64,000 nucleotides of DNA from Betaproteobacteria bacterium (GTDB lineage Bacteria; Pseudomonadota; Gammaproteobacteria; Burkholderiales; SG8-39), in the NCBI GenBank assembly GCA_016210745.1, contig JACQTO010000207.1, forward strand, positions 1-64,000, read 5' to 3'. Position numbers and translations under genes: made by a program. Position 1 is the first letter of the stretch. Each line of letters opens with the position of its first letter. The notes beneath the pieces are model-generated. The model was not told the origin of the DNA. It saw only the letters and a program-made list of their open reading frames with translations, and made no database searches. This document shows, in pieces, positions 57,732 to 64,000 of this stretch.

Positions 57732-60058
57732 ACCGGGAGCTTTCGGCACTGGCTTCGCAACCGGTGCTGGGAACGCCGGTTCTCCATGAAAGCGCCGAAG
57801 CCCAGGTCAGCGGGTTGGCGCAGTATGTAGACGACATTCCCGAGGTCAAGGGCACGCTGCACGCCGCGCCGATCCTGAGCCCCGTGCCGCACGGCAAGCT
57901 CCTCGGATTCGATGCCTCGGCGGCGCTCGCCGTGCCCGGCGTGGTCGCCATCGTGACCGCCGCGGACATTCCCGGAGAAACGATTCTTGCCGCGCAGGTG
58001 CGCGACGAGCCGATCTTCGCTCTGGACGAAGTGCTGTTCGCAGGACAGGTGATCGGGCTCGTGGTCGCCGAGTCGCTGCGTGCGGCCCGCGCCAGCGCGG
58101 CGATGGTCCGGCTCGACATCGAGGAATTGCCGGCCATTCTCAGCATCGACGATGCGCTGCGAGCCGAAAGCTACGTGCTCCCGCCGGTATTCAAGGTGCG
58201 CGGCGACCCCGACAAGGCCATTGCGAAGGCGGCGCACAGACTCAGCGGTGAATTGAGGACAGGCAGCCAGGAACACCTCTACCTGGAAGGGCAGGTCGCT
58301 TATGCGCTGCCCGGTGAGCAACGCACGTGGCGTGTGCTCACCAGCAACCAGCACCCGGGCGGCGCGCAGGAATGGGTGGCGCATGCGCTGGGCATCGACA
58401 GCGCGAAAGTCACGATAGAAACACGGCGAATTGGCGGCGGGTTCGGCGGCAAGGAAACACAGGCCAACCACTTGTGCGTGTGGAGCGCCTTGGCGGCGAA
58501 CAAGACTGGGCGGCCGGTAAAACTGCGCCTGGACCGCGACGACGACATGATGCTCACCGGCAAGCGCCATCCGTTCCAGTTCCGCTATTCGGTCGGATTC
58601 GATTCACGTGGAATGATTCAGGGCATCAAGATCCACATGGCGAGCGATTGCGGCTTCTCGGCAGACCTTTCAGGCGCCGTCAACAGCCGTGCCATCTGCC
58701 ACATCGATAATGCCTATTTCCTCGAGCACGTGGAGATCGCCTCCTACCGTTGCCGCACGCACACCCAGTCGAGCACGGCGTTCCGCGGCTTCGGCGGCCC
58801 GCAAGGCATGTTGTGCATCGAGGCGGTGGTGGAGGATATCGCGCGGGTGCTGGGAAAGGATCCCCTGGATATCCGCAAGCTCAATTTCTACGGCGTGAGC
58901 GAGCGCAACGTTACGCCCTACGACCAGAGAGTCGAGGACAATATTCTCGAACCGCTGGTATCTCGCCTGGAGAAAAGCAGCGATTACCGCAAGCGGCGTT
59001 CGGCGATCGAACAGTGGAACCTGACCAGCCCGGTGATCAAGCGCGGCATTGCGCTCACGCCGCTGAAATTCGGCATCTCCTTCAACGCCACTTTTCTCAA
59101 TCAGGCCGGGGCGCTGGTAAGCGTCTACACCGACGGCTCGGTCCAGGTGAACCATGGCGGCACCGAAATGGGCCAGGGCCTGAATACCAAGGTCTGCATG
59201 GTGGTGGCCGATGAGCTGGGCGTGCCCCTGACATCGGTCCAGATCACCGCGGCCAATACCGACAAAGTGCCCAATGCATCGGCCACGGCCGCCTCCAGCG
59301 GCAGCGACTTGAACAGCCGCGCGGCGCAGATCGCCGCTCGCCGCATCAAGGATCGGCTGGTGGGATTCCTCGCTGCGCGCGATGGATGTCCGCCCGAAGC
59401 GGTCGCCCTGGCAGGGGGCATCGCCACGACGTCTAAGGGCAGTCAGACTTTTGCCGAACTCGCGATGGCGGCATGGATGGCGCGCATTCAGCTCTGGTCG
59501 GACGGGTTCTACCAGACGCCCAAGATCGAATGGGACGACGAAAAGCTCACCGGGCGGCCCTTCTATTATTTTGCCTACGGCGCCGCCTGCAGCGAAGTGG
59601 CCATCGATACCCTGACCGGGGAGAGCCGCGTCATCGCCGTGGACATCCTGCATGACATCGGACGCTCAATCAATCCGGGCATCGACATCGGGCAGGTGGA
59701 AGGCGGGTTCATACAGGGGATGGGCTGGCTGACCTGCGAAGAAGTGGTATGGAATGCCAAAGGCCTGCTGCTTTCGCACGCACCTTCGACCTACAAGATC
59801 CCGGCCACAGGAGATGTGCCGAAACACTTCAAGATCGAATTCTGGCCCGAGCCCAATCGCGAGCAAAACGTGTACGGCTCCAAGGCCACCGGAGAGACGC
59901 CGCTGATGCTGGCGATCTCGGTGTTCGAGGCAATCCGCCACGCCATCGGTTGTGTCGCGGCCCCCGGGATAGAACGAATTCCGCTGCCGGTACCGGCGAC
60001 ACCGGAAACGATCCTCAAGGTGCTTACGGCAGTGCAGGCCGACGCACTGCGCCTCTAG
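57728..60058 (+). CDS. xdhB: Xanthine dehydrogenase large subunit (molybdopterin)
   Basis: 776 residues. XDH active-site elements are all visible: GSQEHLYLEGQ (Glu), RRIGGGFGGKETQ, STAFRGFGGPQGM (Arg), GTEMGQGLNTK and GSKATGETPLML with the catalytic Glu. Oxidises hypoxanthine and xanthine to urate. GTG start overlaps the xdhA stop. XdhC, the sulfurating chaperone, is not adjacent. Convergent with gpt, separated by dispersed element C. Confidence 0.96.
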   Translation: MNRELSALASQPVLGTPVLHESAEAQVSGLAQYVDDIPEVKGTLHAAPILSPVPHGKLLGFDASAALAVPGVVAIVTAADIPGETILAAQVRDEPIFALDEVLFAGQVIGLVVAESLRAARASAAMVRLDIEELPAILSIDDALRAESYVLPPVFKVRGDPDKAIAKAAHRLSGELRTGSQEHLYLEGQVAYALPGEQRTWRVLTSNQHPGGAQEWVAHALGIDSAKVTIETRRIGGGFGGKETQANHLCVWSALAANKTGRPVKLRLDRDDDMMLTGKRHPFQFRYSVGFDSRGMIQGIKIHMASDCGFSADLSGAVNSRAICHIDNAYFLEHVEIASYRCRTHTQSSTAFRGFGGPQGMLCIEAVVEDIARVLGKDPLDIRKLNFYGVSERNVTPYDQRVEDNILEPLVSRLEKSSDYRKRRSAIEQWNLTSPVIKRGIALTPLKFGISFNATFLNQAGALVSVYTDGSVQVNHGGTEMGQGLNTKVCMVVADELGVPLTSVQITAANTDKVPNASATAASSGSDLNSRAAQIAARRIKDRLVGFLAARDGCPPEAVALAGGIATTSKGSQTFAELAMAAWMARIQLWSDGFYQTPKIEWDDEKLTGRPFYYFAYGAACSEVAIDTLTGESRVIAVDILHDIGRSINPGIDIGQVEGGFIQGMGWLTCEEVVWNAKGLLLSHAPSTYKIPATGDVPKHFKIEFWPEPNREQNVYGSKATGETPLMLAISVFEAIRHAIGCVAAPGIERIPLPVPATPETILKVLTAVQADALRL

Positions 60059-60112
60059 ATCGCAAAGTCAGGAGTCAGGAGGCAGGGGCCGCGCTTCGCG
60101 CGGCTAACTTCG

Positions 60113-60265
60113 CTGGATCCTGAATCCTAAGCGGGACGAGCCGGAACCAGTGAAGTTGGTTTTGCCGTTTATCAATCTCCCCTTTTCATGCAGTTGCGTG
60201 CAACTGCATGAAAAGGGGAGACGAATTTGGAAACCAAATCTTCGCCAAATTTGTCAACAGTACAC
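60113..60265 (-). repeat. Dispersed palindromic element, copy C (inverted orientation)
   Basis: Third copy, in opposite orientation to A and B. Core 60176-60221: a perfect 22-bp hairpin with a GT loop, outer arms TCTCCCCTTTTCATGC / GCATGAAAAGGGGAGA, inner CAGTTGC. Flanks match B closely: GACAAATTTGGCGAAGATTT, GATAAACGGCAAAACCA and GGCTCGTCCCG on the minus strand. A heptamer tract (GGATCCTGAATCC) adjoins one end. Located between the convergent xdhB and gpt genes. Confidence 0.9.
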
Positions 60266-60275
60266 TTGTAAGAGA

Positions 60276-60794
60276 CTAATCCGGTCCGCCCACCGCCCGG
60301 CCGCCGTCCTTGATCGGGGTGGCGAAGCGATACTCGATATCCCAAGGAAAGTGGATCCACTTGTTCTGCTTGAATTCCTTGACGCAGGTGTCGACGAACT
60401 CCTTGCCCGCCGGCTTGGCGTAGAGCGTCGCGAAGTAGGCTTTCGGAATCAGCTTGCGGACCACCCGTGCCGTGCCTCCCGTGTCCACCAGATCGTCGAT
60501 GAGCAGGAACCCTTCGCCATCGCCGGGCACGCCTTTCAGCACCTGCACATCGCCCTGCACCTGAGCCGCCTGCCCCGCCGTGCCGGCGTCATAGCTGGTG
60601 ACGCACACGGTGTCCACAAGCCGGATGTCGAGCTCGCGCGCAACCAGCGCCGCCGGGATCAGGCCGCCCCGGGTGACCGCGATGATTCCCTTCCATGGTC
60701 CCTTGCTGAGCAGTTCGTGGGATAGAAAGCGGGAATCGCGGTGCAACTCCGGCCAGGAAATGACGATCTCGTTTTCGTAGGGGTTGCGTGTCAT
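60276..60794 (-). CDS. gpt: Xanthine phosphoribosyltransferase
   Basis: 172 residues of the Gpt type. VISWPELHRDSRFLSHELL start, GIIAVTRGGLIPAALVARELDIRLVDTVCVTSYD and PRPP loop FLLIDDLVDTGGTARVV, ending with FPWDIEYRFATP. Converts xanthine and guanine to XMP/GMP using PRPP. Starts 19 bp after the ABC permease on the same strand, so it is probably the last gene of the transporter operon. Confidence 0.93.
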   Translation of the reverse strand: MTRNPYENEIVISWPELHRDSRFLSHELLSKGPWKGIIAVTRGGLIPAALVARELDIRLVDTVCVTSYDAGTAGQAAQVQGDVQVLKGVPGDGEGFLLIDDLVDTGGTARVVRKLIPKAYFATLYAKPAGKEFVDTCVKEFKQNKWIHFPWDIEYRFATPIKDGGRAVGGPD

Positions 60795-60813
60795 ACGGTC
60801 TCTTGCAACAGCA

Positions 60814-61590
60814 CTAGTGGTTGGCCTGACCTCGGAAGGCCCATCCCGTGAAGCGCTGCTCGATGATTACGGTCATGGCATAGAGCACGATACCGAGTAT
60901 CGCCAGTACGAGCAAGCCGGCAAAGACGATCGGCACCTGGAAGGCGGACTGGGCGTCGAGCATGAGCTTGCCGATGCCCTTGTTCGCACCGACTGTCTCC
61001 GAAACCACCGTACCCACGAAGGCGAGGGTGATCGCAACCTTGAGTGAGCCGAAGAAATAGGGAAGCGACCTCGGGATGCCGACTTTGCGCATGATGTCGA
61101 ACTTGGAAGCGCCCAGCGCGCGCAGCACGTCTTCGAGTTCCGGCTCGGTGGTGGCGAGACCGGTGGCGACATTCACCACGATCGGGAAAAACGAAATCAG
61201 AAAGGCGGTCATGACCGCGGGCACTTCGCCCACGCCGAACCAGAGGATCAGCACCGGCACCACGGCTACCTTGGGGATGGAGTTGAAGCCCACCAGCACG
61301 GGGTAGATTCCGGCATACAACGCCCGATGCCAGCCCACCGCGATCCCCAGCGCCAGTCCGAACACCGTCGCGATCGCGAAACCCGCCAGGGTGGTCCAGA
61401 GCGTCACCAGCGCGTTGTCCATGATCGGCGCGCGATAGCGCCAGAGAGCGCTGAATACGTCCGAGGCGGAGGGCAGGATAGTGAGCGGCAGCTGGAAGAT
61501 CCGGCACACGGCTTCCCACAACAGGAACAGGCCGATCGTAAACAAGGTCGGCGAGACCACGCGAATTGCGAATTCGCGCCGATCCATCAT
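60814..61590 (-). CDS. ABC transporter permease (nitrate/sulfonate/NMT1 type)
   Basis: 258 residues, six membrane helices, binding-protein-dependent transport domain (SsuC/TauC/ThiX family). EAA loop: ALGASKFDIMRKVGIPRSLPYFFGSLKVAITLAF. Couples to the ATPase by a 4-base overlap. Substrate is not determined by this subunit. Confidence 0.92.
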   Translation of the reverse strand: MMDRREFAIRVVSPTLFTIGLFLLWEAVCRIFQLPLTILPSASDVFSALWRYRAPIMDNALVTLWTTLAGFAIATVFGLALGIAVGWHRALYAGIYPVLVGFNSIPKVAVVPVLILWFGVGEVPAVMTAFLISFFPIVVNVATGLATTEPELEDVLRALGASKFDIMRKVGIPRSLPYFFGSLKVAITLAFVGTVVSETVGANKGIGKLMLDAQSAFQVPIVFAGLLVLAILGIVLYAMTVIIEQRFTGWAFRGQANH

Positions 61591-62396
61591 GCCGCCGCCT
61601 CGGTGGTGTCTCCTCTTCGTCCGATCAGCGAGCGAAGCTCGTGTACGATCTCCTGAAACTCGGTGCTGTAGGTCACCTCGAGATCGCGCGGGCGCCGGAT
61701 CGGTACTTTGAAGCCCTTGACAATCCGCCCCGGGCGGCTCGACATGACGTAGACGGTATCGGCGAGGAACACGGCTTCGCGCAGGTCATGGGTTACCAGC
61801 ATCACGGTCACGCTGCGTGCCGCCTGCAGGTCGCGCAGCAGGCACCATAGGTCTTCACGCGTGAAGGTGTCCAGCGCGCCGAAAGGTTCATCGAGCATCA
61901 GGATGTCGGGCGCGTGGATCAACGCGCGGCAGATCGAGGCGCGCTGCTGCATGCCGCCGGAAAGCTGCCAGGGAAACTTTTGCGTGAAACCGCCCAGGCC
62001 GACGGACTCCAGCAGCTCCACCGACCGGTCGCGATACCAGCGCCACTCGCGGCGGATGCGGCTGCGGTGCGGCTCGACGATTTCCAGCGGAAGCAGCACG
62101 TTGTCCACCGTATTGCGCCACGGCAGGAGATTGGAATTCTGGAATACCATGCCCACCGATTTGAGCGGCCCTTTCACCGGGTTGCCCTCGACCGTGAACA
62201 GGCCCGAGGCCGGCGGATGCAATCCGGCAATCAGCTTCATCAGCGAGCTCTTGCCGCAGCCCGATGGTCCGACCACGGCGATGAATTCGCCCTTGTAGAT
62301 CTCCAGACTGACCTCTTCGACCGCGCTGATCTTTGCCTCGCCGCGTCCATAGGCCATGGACACGCGATCGAGGCACACGAGCGCGGGTGTCGTCAT
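61587..62396 (-). CDS. ABC transporter ATP-binding protein (nitrate/sulfonate/NMT1 type)
   Basis: 269 residues. Walker A VVGPSGCGKSSLMKLI, Q-loop MVFQNSNLLPW, signature LSGGMQQRASICRA, Walker B ILMLDEPFGALD and switch His VTHDLREA. SsuB/TauB-like. Separated from the upstream binding-protein gene by 103 bp that hold a 13-bp stem-loop. Confidence 0.94.
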   Translation of the reverse strand: MTTPALVCLDRVSMAYGRGEAKISAVEEVSLEIYKGEFIAVVGPSGCGKSSLMKLIAGLHPPASGLFTVEGNPVKGPLKSVGMVFQNSNLLPWRNTVDNVLLPLEIVEPHRSRIRREWRWYRDRSVELLESVGLGGFTQKFPWQLSGGMQQRASICRALIHAPDILMLDEPFGALDTFTREDLWCLLRDLQAARSVTVMLVTHDLREAVFLADTVYVMSSRPGRIVKGFKVPIRRPRDLEVTYSTEFQEIVHELRSLIGRRGDTTEAAA

Positions 62397-62432
62397 TGGG
62401 GATTCCAGGGGCTCTCGGTTGTCAGCGGACGC

Positions 62433-62468
62433 CGCGGGTCTCCGGGGCGATGCCTCCGGAGACCCGCG
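62433..62468 (-). other. Intercistronic 13-bp hairpin between binding-protein and ATPase genes
   Basis: CGCGGGTCTCCGG / CCGGAGACCCGCG, a perfect stem with a 10-base loop and no T-run. Such structures behind a binding-protein gene usually stabilise the upstream message and raise its level relative to the membrane subunits. Confidence 0.6.
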
Positions 62469-62499
62469 ATGTTGAATGCGTTCCGCGGTCCTTCTGATG

Positions 62500-63504
62500 C
62501 TATTTTATCAGCCGCTCGGCTCGCGGCGGCAGAAACTGGGCTGTGAAAATGTCGGAAGCCTTCGGCTTGTTGGTAAATTGGATCGTAAGCCCGATCTGAT
62601 CGATCGAGCGGTCCAGACGCTTCGCGTCGACCGCGCCCAGACCGTTCTTCTTCACATCGGGCGTGATGATGTTCTTTTCCAGCGCCATCTTCAGGCGTTG
62701 CAGTTCCACATCGCGATTGGCGATGGGGTTGCGCTTTATCAGAGAATCGATGGCAGACTCCGGATTGCGAATGGTTTCCTGGATGCCGCGGATGGTCGCG
62801 CGCACGAATCCACTCACCGCCTTCGGGTTGAACTTCATGAATTCGGGATTGGCGATGATGGCGTTGCCGTACAGGTCCACGCCAAAATCGCGCATCATCA
62901 GCACCACGATGTCCTGCTGAGGCACGCCGCTCGCCTTCAGGTTCATGAAGGAGGAAAACCAGAATCCGGTGATGGCATCGACCTTGCCTTGCGCCAGCAT
63001 CGGCTCGCGCACCGGAAAGCCTATGTTTTCCACTCTTACTCTTGCGGCGTCGATCTTGTTCGCCTTGACGAAAATCGGCCATTGCGCCCAGGCCCCGTCG
63101 GCGGCCGGCGCGCCTAGGATCCGGCCCTCGAGATCCTTGGGAGCGCGAATGCCGGTCTTTTTCAGCGTTACGATCGAAAAGGCCGGCGTGTCGTAGACCA
63201 TCATGACCGCCTTTACCGGGAGATTGCGCTGGTTTTCGCGGAACTTGATCAGCGAATTGATATCCGCGAATCCGACCTCATAGGCGCCCGAGGCGACGCG
63301 GTTGATCCCTTCCACCGAGCTCGAGCCGGTGTCGATGGTCACGTTGAGCCCTTCGGCCTTGTAATAGCCCTTGTCGATCGCGACGACATAAGGCGCAGCC
63401 GGACCTTCGTAACGCCAGTCGAGCGCAAATCGTACCGGCGTCTCCTTCTGGGCCATGGCCGGCGCGGTGAGCACGGCCGCGGCGAGCAAAACGATAAATC
63501 TCAT
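62500..63504 (-). CDS. NMT1/THI5-like ABC transporter substrate-binding protein
   Basis: 334 residues. Signal peptide (FIVLLAAAVLTAPAMA), then the NMT1-type fold: VRFALDWRYEGPAAPYVVAIDKGYYKAEGLNVTID, GAYEVGFADINSLIKF, GFWFSSFMNLKASG. Lacks the CCCFC-type thiamine-precursor Fe/Cys motif of true THI5. In an operon with gpt and facing xdhAB, a purine-related ligand such as xanthine is inferred. The ATG follows a GGGAGG site. Confidence 0.88.
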   Translation of the reverse strand: MRFIVLLAAAVLTAPAMAQKETPVRFALDWRYEGPAAPYVVAIDKGYYKAEGLNVTIDTGSSSVEGINRVASGAYEVGFADINSLIKFRENQRNLPVKAVMMVYDTPAFSIVTLKKTGIRAPKDLEGRILGAPAADGAWAQWPIFVKANKIDAARVRVENIGFPVREPMLAQGKVDAITGFWFSSFMNLKASGVPQQDIVVLMMRDFGVDLYGNAIIANPEFMKFNPKAVSGFVRATIRGIQETIRNPESAIDSLIKRNPIANRDVELQRLKMALEKNIITPDVKKNGLGAVDAKRLDRSIDQIGLTIQFTNKPKASDIFTAQFLPPRAERLIK

Positions 63505-64000
63505 TACAACCTCCCTTGTCGGAAAGAAATCGGTCCCCGCACGAAGGTTCCCCGGCCCGCATGAATCCTCCCCCCAATGCCTAGGCCGTCGCTGCCGGCT
63601 TCAGCATTTACCGCTTGACCTCTGGGACTGCGTGCCCGGTTCGACCTGCCATTCATCCGGGGCTGGCGCCGCGATGATACCAGCCGCAGGCCGGAAAGGC
63701 GGGATGTTTTCCGACGCGCTTGTCTAACCGATTGATCTTATTGATTGCGCTGGATCGGCGACTCGGCCTGCGACGGGAGCCCGTGCATCGCGCGAGCTCC
63801 CGGCAACGAACACAGCTCGGAGTCGGTGCTTCGATACTGCTGTCGTCAAGGTCGCGCCGGTAGTCGCGCAGCAGAACCGGTGGTGGGATGTATCGCGGAC
63901 CGGCTACACTACGCGACGCACCGCCCTCCCGAGGCGCGCCGATATCGCCTGCGCAGCGAGACAGCTGCCCGGGGGCGCGGGACAAGGGCACGCGCCTGTT
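63505..64000. other. Upstream region of the NMT1 operon; no supported gene
   Basis: The last 496 bp contain the operon leader. The GGGAGG ribosome site lies at about 63509-63516. A GC-rich, imperfectly folding leader extends to roughly 63600. The open frames here have no recognisable motif and poor composition. A riboswitch in the leader is possible but I could not demonstrate one. Confidence 0.5.

Noticed and set aside
63505-63620. NMT1 (xanthine) riboswitch
   Set aside because: The gene context fits, but I could not identify the conserved motif by eye. It is recorded as a check in the findings and not as a feature.
63653-63991. A 112-codon minus-strand gene upstream of the binding protein
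   Set aside because: Arg/Ser/Pro-rich, without motifs or a ribosome site, and typical of chance frames in GC-rich DNA.

Overview
This 64 kb, GC-rich, gene-dense window looks like the chromosome of a betaproteobacterium. The evidence is the set of gene neighbourhoods: metK / LpxL-type acyltransferases / (dapF) / DUF484 / xerC; hslVU near argB; rhodanese-grxC-secB-gpsA; the coxB-ctaD-small protein-ctaG-DUF2970-ctaE-DUF2909-SURF1-SCO run; rpoH next to ftsX-ftsE-ftsY; and lolB-ispE-tRNA-Gln-prs-rplY-pth-ychF. Nearly everything is core metabolism, envelope biogenesis, respiration or protein quality control. I see no prophage, transposase, CRISPR array or rRNA operon, and one tRNA (Gln, anticodon TTG).

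Layout. 0-3.1 kb: the 3' end of a secreted diheme cytochrome c with a Thr-rich tandem-repeat linker, a receiver-histidine kinase, and a MASE2-PAS membrane sensor without an output domain. 3.3-9.5 kb: metK, two LpxL-family acyltransferases, a decayed 3' remnant of dapF, DUF484, xerC and rlmI. 9.5-14.8 kb: a metal locus with a Fur/Zur-family regulator, MerC-like protein, Cys-poor DksA, small membrane protein, coiled-coil porin, ZnuA and ZnuB, but no ZnuC ATPase. 14.9-18.1 kb: heat-shock genes hslVU and hsp20, with a copper chaperone between them. 18.1-30.8 kb: argB, a M15 peptidase, a HAD phosphatase, slmA, a MoeB/ThiF enzyme, ctpA, envC, gpmA, an ArsR regulator, rhodanese, grxC, secB, an SH3 protein, gpsA, trmL, comF and bioC. 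31-38 kb: the aa3 cytochrome oxidase operon with assembly factors. 38-42 kb: rpoH, ftsX, ftsE and ftsY. 42-48.7 kb: an M16 protease pair, rsmD, coaD, a ferredoxin, a dynamin-like protein and mutM. 49-56 kb: a TPR lipoprotein, lolB, ispE, tRNA-Gln, prs, rplY, pth and ychF. 56-63.5 kb: xanthine dehydrogenase xdhAB facing an NMT1-type ABC transporter operon that ends in a xanthine phosphoribosyltransferase.

How the parts fit. Three regulatory sites form a readable heat-shock circuit: a CIRCE operator overlaps the sigma-70 promoter of rpoH, and sigma-32 promoters precede hslVU and hsp20. The xdhAB / ABC / gpt region reads as a purine uptake, salvage and oxidation module. The cox operon lacks ctaA and ctaB, which must lie elsewhere.

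Most unusual features: a ~140 bp dispersed element present three times, with constant flanks and a palindrome whose two arms change together; a dapF remnant; a 38-codon repeat-derived insertion in the GTPase domain of FtsY; a dynamin-like protein with a lost P-loop; a pair of TGCAATATATTGCA-type operators three helical turns apart; and recurrent TCAGGAT heptamer tracts, one of which forms the C-terminus of an acyltransferase. I did not find one clear new multi-gene system. The dispersed palindromic element is the best candidate for something undescribed.
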